In this document: positions 1 to 9,007 of the stretch, one piece after another | How positions within the stretch are numbered: position 1 is the first letter of the stretch | How the letters are laid out: each line of letters begins with the position of its first letter | Assembly (NCBI RefSeq): GCF_029428675.1 | Contig: NZ_JAJNEL010000001.1 | Coordinates: forward strand, 4,960,001 to 5,024,000 | From: Streptomyces sp. JH14 | Lineage (GTDB): Bacteria > Actinomycetota > Actinomycetes > Streptomycetales > Streptomycetaceae | Direction: 5' to 3' | Length of the DNA: 64,000 bases | Position numbers and translations under genes: made by a program | The notes under the pieces: model-generated | Database searches by the model: none | What the model was told of the DNA's origin: nothing | What the model saw: only the letters and a program-made list of their open reading frames with translations

Positions 1-1146
1 CTTGCCGCCGCCCTCGGTGCGGAACCGCTGCGGACCACCGGTCAGCAGATAGTCGGGGAAGCCGGGCCCGTGGTCGCGTACGGTCACCACCGGCCCGTCG
101 ACCGTCAGGACCACCGGTGGGCGGCCGTGCCGGTGCGCGTTGGCGATCAGATTGCCCAGGACCCGCTCCAGTCGCCGCTTGTCCGTCTCGACCTGCACGG
201 CCCTCGCCCCGGCGCCCGCCCCCACGACGCGGATCACGGTCTCCGTCCCCGACGCGCTCACCGTCCGCTCGGCGAGCGGCACCAGTTCGTGCACCGCGAG
301 GTCGACCTCCTCGGTGCGGGCGTCGAGCCGGGAGATCTCCAGCAGATCCTCCGTCAGCGCCCGCATGGTGCGCACCCGGTCCTGCACCAGCTCGGCCGGG
401 CGGCCGGGCGGCAGCAGCTCGGCGGCGGCCGAGAGGCCGGTCAGCGGGGTGCGCAGCTCGTGCGCCACGTCGGCGGTGAAGCGCTGCTCGGCCAGCAGCT
501 TGCTCTGGAGCGTGGACGCCATCGTGTCCAGCGCACCGGCGACGATCGCCACTTCGTCCTGCGGGCGCGAAGGGTCCGACGCGCGCGGGTCGTCGACACG
601 GGCGTCGAGATCGCCCGCGCTGATCCGGCGGGCCACCCGGGCCGTCTGGTGCAGCCGCCGGGTGACCCGGGTGACGGCGAATGCGCCGACCAGCAGCGTC
701 GCGCCGATCGCCAGCGCCGAGGAGCCGACGATGGCCCGGTCGAGACCGTTGATGGTGTGGGCGCTCATGCTGTAGTCGATCTCGGTCGCCAGCGCCCGCC
801 CGTCGGCCGGGCCCGCGGCCCACATGGCCGCCCGGCCGTGGGAGTCGGCGACGACGGTGCCCCGCCGCCCGTGCTCGGCCAGGTGGCGCAGGGAGGCGGG
901 CAGACCGGGCGGGTCGATACCGGAATCCGCCGGGAGTGCCTCGCCCTCCTCGTACGCCTTGGTCACGCCGTCCAGCCGGGAGAGCGCCTTGGCGCGGGCC
1001 TCGCTGACGGTCCGCCGGGTCACCGCCGTGTGCACCAGTACGCCGAGCAGTGCGGCGAGGGCGCAGCACATCACGGTGATGAACACCGCGGCCTTCCAGG
1101 TGAGTGTCCCGGTCCAGGCGGGCGCGCGCAGGCTGTGCCGTCTCAT
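1..1146 (-). CDS. Sensor histidine kinase (partial, C-terminus beyond window)
   Basis: Membrane sensor kinase of a two-component system. It reads from ATG at 1146 down to the window edge, so about 382 residues are visible and the end is missing. A first membrane helix lies near residues 19-42 and a second near 137-160, enclosing a short extracytoplasmic loop. A HAMP-like segment follows. The phospho-acceptor H box (FTADVAHELRTPLTG) is near residue 223 and the N box (NLIANAHRHG) near 327. The G box (DHGPGFPD) is the last clear motif. The ATG overlaps the TGA of the upstream lipoprotein gene (ATGA), so the two are probably translationally coupled. No response regulator is visible; it may lie beyond position 1. 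The signal sensed is unknown. Confidence 0.9.
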   Translation of the reverse strand, partial: MRRHSLRAPAWTGTLTWKAAVFITVMCCALAALLGVLVHTAVTRRTVSEARAKALSRLDGVTKAYEEGEALPADSGIDPPGLPASLRHLAEHGRRGTVVADSHGRAAMWAAGPADGRALATEIDYSMSAHTINGLDRAIVGSSALAIGATLLVGAFAVTRVTRRLHQTARVARRISAGDLDARVDDPRASDPSRPQDEVAIVAGALDTMASTLQSKLLAEQRFTADVAHELRTPLTGLSAAAELLPPGRPAELVQDRVRTMRALTEDLLEISRLDARTEEVDLAVHELVPLAERTVSASGTETVIRVVGAGAGARAVQVETDKRRLERVLGNLIANAHRHGRPPVVLTVDGPVVTVRDHGPGFPDYLLTGGPQRFRTEGGGK

Positions 1147-1907
1147 CGCCGTCCCTCGGAGACGGTGGGCGACGGCGGCATCGTGGTCGGCCGGGGGCTG
1201 GGCTCCGCGCTCGGCCGGGCGCTGGGTGACGTCTCCGAGGTCTTGCGCAGGATCTCGTCCTGCGTCGGCAGCATCGCGTGCTGCCGGCCGTCCCAGGACC
1301 AGACCGTCCGGTACTCGTACCCGGCGATCGCCGACGGCACCCGCATGATCACGTCCCGCCCGGCCAGCTCCACGCTGATCACCGCGTCCGAGACGGCCAT
1401 GATCCGGGTCAGTGCGTCCGAGTTCGCCATGTAGACCCGTACGGAGAGCCGCCCGTCGCTCCGCCGCACGCCGAGCACCATGTCGTCCCGGCCGTTGCCC
1501 GTCAGGTCGCGGTAGTAGGGCTGAAGGACCGGGCAGGCCGTGGGCGCGGTGCGGCACGCGGTGATCCTGCGGACCGTGTCGGCGGGGAGTTCGTCCGAAC
1601 CGCTGGACCGGCTCGTGGTGGCCATCAGGTCGGCCTGCACCACGGCGACCGGGTCCAGCGTGTGCACATCGTCGTGCGGGACCGTGATTCCGGGGATGCG
1701 CGCCGTCGCGCCCTCGCCGTAGTCGTACGGAGCAGCGGAGGCGGGTGGCAACTGGGGCCAGAGCCGGGCGGGCCCGATGGCGGTCGGGGCCGGTCCGGCG
1801 CTCTGCAGCTGTCCGCCGTCGGTGCCGCAGCCGGCCAGCGACGCGGCGCCGACGGCGGCCACGAGGACCGCCGAAGCCCGGTGCGTCACCCGGCGGTGCG
1901 GGCGCAT
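1143..1907 (-). CDS. Putative lipoprotein co-transcribed with sensor kinase
   Basis: 254-residue secreted lipoprotein. A basic N-terminus and hydrophobic stretch end in a lipobox (SLAGC, Cys27), predicting lipid anchoring outside the membrane. A later segment (DLTGNGRDDMVLGV) resembles the Asp-rich loop of FG-GAP/VCBS-type repeats. The start at 1907 was chosen because it gives a proper signal peptide and follows an AGGGAGG ribosome site; an upstream ATG at 1961 would add 18 non-signal residues. It overlaps the kinase start by 4 bp, so it may modulate that kinase, as lipoproteins do in some Streptomyces kinase operons. That role is inference. Confidence 0.8.
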   Translation of the reverse strand: MRPHRRVTHRASAVLVAAVGAASLAGCGTDGGQLQSAGPAPTAIGPARLWPQLPPASAAPYDYGEGATARIPGITVPHDDVHTLDPVAVVQADLMATTSRSSGSDELPADTVRRITACRTAPTACPVLQPYYRDLTGNGRDDMVLGVRRSDGRLSVRVYMANSDALTRIMAVSDAVISVELAGRDVIMRVPSAIAGYEYRTVWSWDGRQHAMLPTQDEILRKTSETSPSARPSAEPSPRPTTMPPSPTVSEGRR

Positions 1908-2020
1908 CGCTCCCTCCCTTCCCGGCCGTCCGGCCCATGAGTCCGCAGACCCGTGATCCATCGACCTTATTCGGAAGGAAGTCCCTTATGCCGTTTTCAT
2001 GCGGTTGGAGAGGTGATGGT

Positions 2021-2335
2021 TCAGTTCTGGTAGGGGTTCTGCCCGCCCTGCGCATACCCCGGCTGCTGCGCCTGCCCGAACGGATTGCCGTCCTGCGACG
2101 CCAGGTGCTGCGCCAGCAGCTGATCGGCCTGCTCCTTCGGGATCTTCTGCTCCCCGCCGCAGAACGTGCACTGCGTTGCGTACTTCGTCGAGAACGGGAA
2201 CAGCGGCACGAAGAACAGCGTGAACTTCGTGACCCGCTTGCGCAGCGTGTGCGCCGCCGGGTTGCCGCACCATCCGCAGACCAGCGTCAGAACGGCCAGT
2301 TGGTAGAGATAACCTCGCGTGCCGAAGATGATCAT
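2021..2335 (-). CDS. Small zinc-ribbon protein
   Basis: 104-residue protein with two Cys pairs, CGWCG near residue 20 and CTFCG near residue 57, spaced as in zinc-ribbon proteins. Between them is a short hydrophobic stretch (FFVPLFPF). The C-terminus is Gln/Gly/Asn-rich and probably disordered. The ATG overlaps the stop codon of the HEAT-repeat gene upstream (ATGA), indicating coupled translation. I recognise the zinc-ribbon type but no specific function. Confidence 0.75.
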   Translation of the reverse strand: MIIFGTRGYLYQLAVLTLVCGWCGNPAAHTLRKRVTKFTLFFVPLFPFSTKYATQCTFCGGEQKIPKEQADQLLAQHLASQDGNPFGQAQQPGYAQGGQNPYQN

Positions 2336-4470
2336 GTTGTGGGTCCCTTCCCCGTGTGCACCGGAAGTGCCTGCCGGCAGAGCGCCAGCAGCTTTTCGTC
2401 GTCATAGGTGTCGTGGCTGCCGTACCCGCCGTCCATCGCGTTGTGACGGCGTACGGAGGCGAGTTCGGCACGCAGCGCATGTGCCGCATCCGACCCTGCA
2501 CCAGCCACACCCATCCGCGCCAGGCATTCCGCCACCCGGACCCTGACATGACGGTTGTTCTCCCAGGCCGCCAGCATGACCGGCACGGACTCCCCGGCCC
2601 GCCCGGACACCTCCCACAGCGCGATCGCCGCGTCCACCCGCAGCCACGGTTCGTCGTGCGACAGCAGTGCCCGGAGCAGCGGTGCCGCCCGCAGTGCGTG
2701 CGTTCCCAGCGCGCCCAGCGCGCGCACCGCCGACCGGCGCTCGTGCACCTGCTCCGCCCGCAGGCCCTCGACGAGTACCGGCAGCACGGCCTCCGCGTCC
2801 CCGTCGACCGCCCACAGTGCCCGCGCCGCCTCCGTCGCCGCCGCGGTCCCGGGGCGGCGTATCAGCGCACGCAGCTCCGGTACGGCGCACCGCGCGGCGG
2901 GTCCGAACGAACCGAGCGCCTGCAGCGCCGATGTCCGCAGCCACTCCCCGCGGTACTCCGGCGCCCCGCGCAGCACCCGCAGCACCTGCGGCGCGGCCTC
3001 GCCCGCCCGCAGTGCGGTCAGCCCGCCGAGCAGCGGATTCGCCCGGTCGTACGCCCCCTCGTCGAGCGGGATCTCGCCGAGCCTGCGGCGCAGCACCGCG
3101 GCCAATGGGGCCGCCGCCGCCCCGAGATGCCCGATGGCGAACCCCGCGTCGTGCGGCACCTCGGGCCGCTCCAGGGCGGCGGCCAGCGCGGGCACGGCCC
3201 GGGCGTCACCCAGCCGGGCCAGCGCCTTCACCGCGCTGCCCAGCCCCGGCGGCCCGCTCTCCCACTCCGTCACCCAGGCTGCCGGATCCGCCGCCACTCG
3301 CGCCGCCAGCGCGTCCGCGGCAGGTGCGGCGAGGCCGAAGAGCTCCTCCAGTACATGCGAGGCGGCCTTGGCCAGTCGTGGCTCCGGGGCGGCGAGCTGT
3401 TCGCCCACCAGCCGGACCAGCTCCTCGTACGGTCCCCGCCAGGCCCGTATCAGCCCGGCGCTCATCCGCACGGCGTCGATCCGCTGGCGGAGATCGGGGC
3501 TGCGCAGCTGGTCGGTCAGCAGCGCGGTCCGGTCGGCGACGCGGTCGTCGAGCCCGATGTGCAAGGTCCGCAGCAGATCGGCGGTCCAGGGGGCGGTGCG
3601 CCCCGCGGACTCCGCGGCGGCCAGCGCACGCAACTGCCCCACCAGGGTCACCGGCGCACCCCGCTCCTCGGCGGACTCGGCGGCCGCACCGGATGCGTCG
3701 AGCGGCTCCGTGGCGTCCACCGGGTCCGCCGCGCCGGCCGGTGCCGTGCGCAGCTCGCGCAGCAGCCCGGTCACCACCGGCACGACGTCACCCGGCAGCG
3801 CGTCCGGCGCGCACCGGGCCAGTTGGGCGATCGCGGCCAGCCGCAGCCCCGGGGCATGCGACTCCGCGACGAGCCGGCTCAGCCAGTCCGCGGCCTGCCC
3901 GGCCAGCGGACGGTGCCGCAGCGCGACCCGGCCGACGGCCTCCACCAGTGCGAGCCGCACCTCCTCGTCCGGTTCCACCGGCAGCCGCTCCCGCAGCAGT
4001 GCGAGGACCCGTACCGGGTGGCCGTGCAGCGTGGCGAGCGCCGGGGGCACGGCGAGCCGTACCCCCGGGTCCTCGTCGGCGATCAGCTCGAAGAACACCC
4101 CGGCGCCCGCGGTGACGGCGGCGGCCGCCATGGCGTAGTTCGCCGCGCCCTCGATCTCGTCCTCGTCGATCTCGTCCTCGTCGTCCTCGTCCAGATCGAT
4201 GCCGCCGATGCTGGTGAGCAGCTCGACGAGGCTGCCCCGGTCCTGGATCCCCGGGTCCGCGACCAGTTCGAAGAGAAACGGAATGCAGGCCAGCGTGCAG
4301 TCGTACACATCCCCCTGGTGGTGAACGGCCCCGTACATGCCGTCCAGTGCACCCTCGCGGTCCGCCGGATCGGCGGACGCCAGGCCCCGCAGCAGCCCGG
4401 GCACATCACCTGCAGGCCCGTAGGCATGCTCCATCGAGGCCCAGTCGACCTCGTCGATCCCTGCGAACAC
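2332..4470 (-). CDS. HEAT-repeat protein (PBS lyase-like repeats)
   Basis: About 712 residues built of alpha-helical HEAT/PBS-lyase-like repeats (patterns such as ALGSFGPAARCAVPELRALI and ALGALGTHALRAAPLLRALL), which normally act as protein-binding scaffolds. An acidic run (DLDEDDEDEIDEDEIEG) lies near residue 90. I chose GTG at 4470 (VFAGIDEVDWASMEHAYG) because a GGGGAGG ribosome site precedes it and the protein then begins in the repeat-like region; upstream in-frame starts would add a Pro-rich, unconvincing extension. The stop overlaps the next gene by 4 bp. Partner and function are unknown. Confidence 0.8.
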   Translation of the reverse strand: MFAGIDEVDWASMEHAYGPAGDVPGLLRGLASADPADREGALDGMYGAVHHQGDVYDCTLACIPFLFELVADPGIQDRGSLVELLTSIGGIDLDEDDEDEIDEDEIEGAANYAMAAAAVTAGAGVFFELIADEDPGVRLAVPPALATLHGHPVRVLALLRERLPVEPDEEVRLALVEAVGRVALRHRPLAGQAADWLSRLVAESHAPGLRLAAIAQLARCAPDALPGDVVPVVTGLLRELRTAPAGAADPVDATEPLDASGAAAESAEERGAPVTLVGQLRALAAAESAGRTAPWTADLLRTLHIGLDDRVADRTALLTDQLRSPDLRQRIDAVRMSAGLIRAWRGPYEELVRLVGEQLAAPEPRLAKAASHVLEELFGLAAPAADALAARVAADPAAWVTEWESGPPGLGSAVKALARLGDARAVPALAAALERPEVPHDAGFAIGHLGAAAAPLAAVLRRRLGEIPLDEGAYDRANPLLGGLTALRAGEAAPQVLRVLRGAPEYRGEWLRTSALQALGSFGPAARCAVPELRALIRRPGTAAATEAARALWAVDGDAEAVLPVLVEGLRAEQVHERRSAVRALGALGTHALRAAPLLRALLSHDEPWLRVDAAIALWEVSGRAGESVPVMLAAWENNRHVRVRVAECLARMGVAGAGSDAAHALRAELASVRRHNAMDGGYGSHDTYDDEKLLALCRQALPVHTGKGPTT

Positions 4471-4620
4471 GCCCTCGCCTCCCCACGCGATCTCACGCAG
4501 CAGTGTCTGCGCAGAGTGTGCACCACGGCTCGGCCGATCCACCCGCCCCATGCAGGCCTTTTGCTGCGCGGGCGGCAACGGCGGGCGGGGCGGCCGCGGA
4601 CCCGGCCCCAAAGGCTCCGA

Positions 4621-5517
4621 TCAGGGCGCGGCAGGCAGCGGCCGGGCCCGGTTCGGATCGATCAGGGGGGCGAGCAGATCCCCGTGCCGCTCCAGCCGCC
4701 CCGCCATGTCGGCGGCCAGAAAGACCAGCTCGGCAGGGGTCCGGCAGCCCTCGATCTCCGCCCAGGTGACGGGTGCGGAGACGGCCGGCTCGGTTCTGGC
4801 GCGCAGGGTGTACGGGGTGGCGGTCGTCTTCGCCGCCGCGTTCTGGCTGAAGTCGACGAACACCCTTCCCGGCCGCAGTGCCCGGGTCATCCGGTGCACG
4901 ACCAGGCCCGGAAGCTCCTGTTCCGCCTCCACCGCCAGCCGTTTCGCGTACGCCGACACCCGATCGGCGGGGGTCGGCTCCAGCGGTACGAGGACGTGCA
5001 ACCCCTTCGACCCGGAGGTCTTCGCGTACCCGGGCAGCCCGTCCGCCGCCAGCCGCTCGCACAGCCACAGCGCCACCTGACAGCACTCCACGACGGTCGC
5101 CGGGGAGCCGGGATCGAGGTCGAACACCATCCGGTCGGCGATCCCCGGAGTATCGGCCTGCCACTGCGGCGTATGGAACTCCACCACCAGGTTCGCCGCC
5201 CACATCAGCGACGCCAGATCCTGCACGACCACCTGTCCGGCCCGCTGCGCCACGTGTCGCGGCACCTCGGCGATCCGTACCCAGGACGGCGTACCGGGCG
5301 GCGGGTTCTTGGTGAAGAACAGCTGCCCGTCCGGGCCGTCCGGATAGCGCAGGAAGGACACCGGCCGGTTGTGCAGATGCGCGAGCAGGGCCCCGGCAGC
5401 CGTGGCCGCGTAGTAGTGGAGAACCTCGCCCTTGGTGGTGCCGGTGGCCGGATACAGCACCTTGTCGAGGTTGCTGAGCGCCAGGCGCCGCCCCTCCACC
5501 TCAGTGATCGGCGTCAT
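4621..5517 (-). CDS. ligD: LigD-type polymerase/primase domain protein (NHEJ)
   Basis: 298-residue stand-alone archaeo-eukaryotic primase (PrimPol) domain like that of DNA ligase D, which fills in ends during non-homologous end joining. Visible motifs are the metal-binding VFDLDPG near residue 130, followed by the SGSKGLHVLVPL segment that carries the conserved His. The length fits the polymerase domain alone; no ligase or phosphoesterase domain is attached. It is divergent from the Ku gene with about 77 bp between, a usual NHEJ arrangement. The symbol is approximate because only the LigD polymerase part is present. Confidence 0.92.
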   Translation of the reverse strand: MTPITEVEGRRLALSNLDKVLYPATGTTKGEVLHYYAATAAGALLAHLHNRPVSFLRYPDGPDGQLFFTKNPPPGTPSWVRIAEVPRHVAQRAGQVVVQDLASLMWAANLVVEFHTPQWQADTPGIADRMVFDLDPGSPATVVECCQVALWLCERLAADGLPGYAKTSGSKGLHVLVPLEPTPADRVSAYAKRLAVEAEQELPGLVVHRMTRALRPGRVFVDFSQNAAAKTTATPYTLRARTEPAVSAPVTWAEIEGCRTPAELVFLAADMAGRLERHGDLLAPLIDPNRARPLPAAP

Positions 5518-5594
5518 ACGATAAGAATCACATGAATTCAGGATCTACAGGATCAATCGGTATGTATCGGTGTCTTCGGTGACAGGGGTGAACG

Positions 5595-6686
5595 GTGAGA
5601 TCCATCTGGAACGGCGCGATCTCCTTCGGGCTGGTCAGTATCCCGATCAAGCTGGTCAATGCCACGGAGAGCCACTCGATCTCCTTCCGTCAGGTCCATC
5701 TCGCCGACGGCGGCCGGATCCGCTACCGGAAGGTCTGCGAACTCGACGATGAGGAGGTGACGGCCGCCGATATCGGCAAGGCGTACGAGGACGCCGACGG
5801 CACCATGATCCCGATCACCGACGAGGACCTCGCCTCGCTCCCGCTGCCCACGGCCAAGACGATCGAGATCGTCGCGTTCGTCCCCGCCTCCGAGATCGAC
5901 CCGCTCCAGATGGACGCGGCGTACTACCTCTCCGCCAATGGAGTACCGGCCGCCAAGCCGTACACCCTGCTGCGCGAGGCCCTGAAGCGGAGCAAGAAGG
6001 TCGCGGTCGCCAAGTACGCCCTGCGCGGCCGTGAACGGCTCGGCATGCTGCGCGTCGTCGACGACGTGATCGCGATGCACGGCCTGCTCTGGCCCGACGA
6101 GATCCGCGCCACCGACGGCGTGGCCCCGGAGACCGAGGTCACGGTCCGTGACGCCGAACTCGACCTGGCCGACGCCCTGATGGCCACCCTCGGCAAGGTC
6201 GACATGGACACGCTCCACGACGACTACCGCGAGGCGGTCGAGGCCCTCATCGCGGCGAAGGCCTCCGGCGAGGCGCTGGAACCCGCGGCGGCCGACGAGC
6301 GCGGCGGCGGCAAGGTGATCGACCTGATCGCGGCGCTGGAGAACAGCGTCCGGGCGGCGAAGAAGGCCCGCGGCGAGGAGGAGACGGAGGAGGCGCAGGA
6401 GGGAGCCGAAGCGCCGGTCGCCAAGGTCACCTCGCTCGCCGGACGCAAGAAGAGCGGCGGAACCGGAGCGAAGAAGAAGGCGGCCCCGGCCGGCGCCGGC
6501 CGGAAGACCGCCGCGAAGAAGACCACACCGGGCAGAACGCCCGCCAAGAAGACCGCCGCCCGGTCGACCACGAAGTCGGCCGCCAAGAAGACGGCGTCGA
6601 ACTCGGCGGCCAAGACGGCGAAGTCGTCGTCGGCCGCGAAGCCGGCGGCCAAGAAGACCTCCGCCAAGAAGCGCGCCTCGGCCTGA
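5595..6686 (+). CDS. ku: Non-homologous end joining protein Ku
   Basis: 363-residue bacterial Ku, which forms a ring on double-strand DNA ends and recruits LigD-type enzymes. The start MRSIWNGAISFGLVSIPIKL is the classic Ku N-terminus, read from GTG at 5595. The core runs to about residue 260. It is followed by an unusually long Lys/Ala/Pro tail (about residues 275-363) of repeated AAKKT/PAKKT units resembling histone H1-like DNA-binding tails. It is divergent from the LigD-type polymerase at 4621-5517, so the pair probably shares a control region. Confidence 0.96.
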   Translation: MRSIWNGAISFGLVSIPIKLVNATESHSISFRQVHLADGGRIRYRKVCELDDEEVTAADIGKAYEDADGTMIPITDEDLASLPLPTAKTIEIVAFVPASEIDPLQMDAAYYLSANGVPAAKPYTLLREALKRSKKVAVAKYALRGRERLGMLRVVDDVIAMHGLLWPDEIRATDGVAPETEVTVRDAELDLADALMATLGKVDMDTLHDDYREAVEALIAAKASGEALEPAAADERGGGKVIDLIAALENSVRAAKKARGEEETEEAQEGAEAPVAKVTSLAGRKKSGGTGAKKKAAPAGAGRKTAAKKTTPGRTPAKKTAARSTTKSAAKKTASNSAAKTAKSSSAAKPAAKKTSAKKRASA

Positions 6687-6817
6687 CGGGAAGGGGGATC
6701 CCACGGCCCGCAGCCCACGGCTCGCAGCCGGGGCACGTCGCCGGTCCCGACGGCGTGATCACGGCCTGCGTCCCGGTCATCGCAGGGGTGCTGCGGGTCA
6801 TGGACCGGCGTACGCGG

Positions 6818-6853
6818 ACGGCTGCCCCGGAGCCGGAGCTCCGGGGCAGCCGT
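6818..6853. terminator. Bidirectional hairpin between ku and S53 peptidase
   Basis: Perfect 16-bp inverted repeat (ACGGCTGCCCCGGAGC and its complement) around a 4-base loop. It lies between convergent genes and so probably terminates both. No T-run is present, which is normal for Streptomyces. Confidence 0.75.
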
Positions 6854-6875
6854 CGGATCGGGCCGTGCGCCGGTG

Positions 6876-8819
6876 TCAGCGGTACGAGTTCACGTATCCG
6901 GCCGCCGGAGTACCGACACCCGTCACGTCGTCGTACCCCTTGACCGCCTTGAGCGAGGCGTCCTTGCCGAGGCTGCGCAGCGACGTCAGGAGGCCGTCCG
7001 CCGCGTCGAAGCCGTTGGCGAAGTCGACCCGGGCCACCGCGAGATCACGGCCCGCGCCCAGCGGGTGGTCGGTGACGTCGTGGTACGTCGCCGAGCCGTA
7101 CCGGGCGTAGATGGCCGGGTTGGCGAAGCCGAGCGGCCGGCCGTGCTGGGCCTGCTGCGCGAGGGCCTGGACGCCGGCGATGACCGGGGCCGCCAGCGAC
7201 GTACCACCGATGCGGTACTCGTCGTAGCCGAGCGAACCGTCGGGCAGCGTCTGGGTCTGGCCGACCAGGAAGCCGGTGTTCGGGTCGGCGACCGCCGCGA
7301 TGTCCGGGGCGGTACGCATCCGGCGCTTGCCGTTCGCCTGTGCGAGCGCGTCAGGGACGACACCGCGCTGGTAGAACGGCTGCTTCACGGTCGAGCTGGT
7401 GCCGCCGCCCGCGCCCGAGGTGTATCCGCCGGGGAAGTCGGTCCAGCTCCTGCCGTCCTCGGCGAGGTTGGCCTTCAGCGTGCCCCAGCCGGTCTCCCAC
7501 TGGTACGCGTCGCGCTTGCCGACGGCCAGCGAGGTGCCGCCGACCGATGTCACCCAGGCGGAGTTGGACGGGACGTCGACCTGCTTCGTACCGGTGGACG
7601 CGACGTTGTCGCCCGCGTCGCCGGAGGAGTAGTAGAAGCCGATGCCCTCGACCGCGCCCATCTTGAACACCTGGTCGTACGCGGCCGCGACGTCAGGGGT
7701 CTCGTTGGCCTCGACGTCGCCCCAGGAGTTGGAGACGATGTCGGCGAGCCGGTGGTCGACGATCTTGTTGAGCGAGTCCAGCAGGTCGGCGTCGTAGCAG
7801 GACGCGCCGCCCACGTAGACGATGTCGGCTGCGGGCGCGACCGCGTGCACGGCCTCGACGTCGAGGGTCTCCTCGCCGTACCAGCCGGAAGCCCCGCACT
7901 CCTCGGTCTTCGTGTAGTCGTCCGGCAGCACCTGGCTGAGCTGCCCGCTACGGTACGAGGCGTCGCCGTTGCGCTTGGCGTACTCGGCGGCGTCCTTCGC
8001 GATGGTCGGCGAAGCGTATGCGTCGGTGATCGCGACGGTCACGCCCTTGCCGGTCCAGCTGCCCGCACCGTACGCGGCGCGCAGCTGCTTGCCGGTGTAG
8101 CCCTTGATCGCGTACGGCGCCTTGGACCCGTAGGCGCTGGGCAGTGCCGAGGCGGTCTTCGAGCCGAAGTACGAGGAGAACGGACCGGCGTTGCGGAACA
8201 CCGCGTCCGGCGGCGGCAGCGTCTCGTCGTGGCTCGACTTGTGCGGCGCGTTGTCCAGACCGGAGACCGCCAGGACGGCGTCGCTCAGCCCGGCCGGCAC
8301 CGAGGCGGTCGAGGACGGGGCGCGGTAGGTCCGGCTGCCCTTGCGGTAGTTGCGCAGCTGGGTGCTGAACGTCTTCTCGGCCGCGGCGACATCGCCGGTG
8401 GCGGAGACGTAGTGCTGGTTGGCACCGGTGACGGTCAGTCCGTTCGACTCCAGCCACTGGCTGACCTGGTCGATCTGCTGCTGGGTCGCCCCGAATCGGG
8501 CCTGCGCCTCCCCGGCGCTCAGATACTTGCCGTACGAGGAGGACTGCGGGTCCGACACGGCGGCGGCGTAGGCGGCCAGCCCCTTCGCGTCCCGCCCGGC
8601 CAGGTGGACCCGGACACTCACCTTGCCGTTGTCGGCCGTGGCACCCTGGTCGGCCTCGGCGCTGGCCCAGGCCGGCTTGGAACCCTGCAGCGCGTCGCGC
8701 CCGCCGGGCGCCGAATCCGCACTGGCGGACGGTATGCCGAGGGCGAGCGCACCGGCGAGCAGCGGCAGTGTCGCTGCCATGCTCAGCCCGGCGCGACGTC
8801 TGGCGCGGCTGATTCTCAT
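6876..8819 (-). CDS. Secreted S53 family serine-carboxyl peptidase (sedolisin)
   Basis: 647-residue secreted pro-protease. A signal peptide occupies about residues 1-34, ending ASA. An activation propeptide (VSVRVHLAGRDAKGLAAYAAAV, then VSQWLESNGLTV) follows, then the sedolisin catalytic domain. The catalytic residues are visible: Glu316 and Asp320 in YGEETLDVE, and Ser541 in GGTSLAAP. The C-terminal DDVTGVGTPAAG fits the calcium-binding end of this family. It should auto-activate at acidic pH and degrade proteins outside the cell. It is monocistronic, with a terminator shared with ku. Confidence 0.95.
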   Translation of the reverse strand: MRISRARRRAGLSMAATLPLLAGALALGIPSASADSAPGGRDALQGSKPAWASAEADQGATADNGKVSVRVHLAGRDAKGLAAYAAAVSDPQSSSYGKYLSAGEAQARFGATQQQIDQVSQWLESNGLTVTGANQHYVSATGDVAAAEKTFSTQLRNYRKGSRTYRAPSSTASVPAGLSDAVLAVSGLDNAPHKSSHDETLPPPDAVFRNAGPFSSYFGSKTASALPSAYGSKAPYAIKGYTGKQLRAAYGAGSWTGKGVTVAITDAYASPTIAKDAAEYAKRNGDASYRSGQLSQVLPDDYTKTEECGASGWYGEETLDVEAVHAVAPAADIVYVGGASCYDADLLDSLNKIVDHRLADIVSNSWGDVEANETPDVAAAYDQVFKMGAVEGIGFYYSSGDAGDNVASTGTKQVDVPSNSAWVTSVGGTSLAVGKRDAYQWETGWGTLKANLAEDGRSWTDFPGGYTSGAGGGTSSTVKQPFYQRGVVPDALAQANGKRRMRTAPDIAAVADPNTGFLVGQTQTLPDGSLGYDEYRIGGTSLAAPVIAGVQALAQQAQHGRPLGFANPAIYARYGSATYHDVTDHPLGAGRDLAVARVDFANGFDAADGLLTSLRSLGKDASLKAVKGYDDVTGVGTPAAGYVNSYR

Positions 8820-9007
8820 GTAACCCCCTGCGATGAGGTTCTTCGCGTGTGGAGCATGTGCCGGATGATGTGCACATGTAATCCGTCACTCTGGCGAGGA
8901 ACCCTTTATGTAAGGGGCATGCGTTCACCAAGAAACTGTCAAGAGGAGCTGTCGGAGGGGCAGTTCGGGCAGAGAAGGGTAGAAACGTACCCGATGGTCC
9001 CCCGGGA

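Noticed and set aside
2356..5535. 1059-codon open frame on plus opposite the HEAT-repeat and LigD-type genes
   Set aside because: It spans two real genes and their spacer; Arg/Pro/Gln-rich sequence typical of antisense high-GC frames.
6440..6686. Lys/Ala-rich tandem pattern in ku as a DNA repeat or CRISPR
   Set aside because: It is imperfect coding repetition of AKK units, in frame, with no spacers.
8820..9007. TTGACA near 8942-8937 (minus) as -35 of the S53 peptidase
   Set aside because: No acceptable -10 at 16-19 bases; left unannotated.
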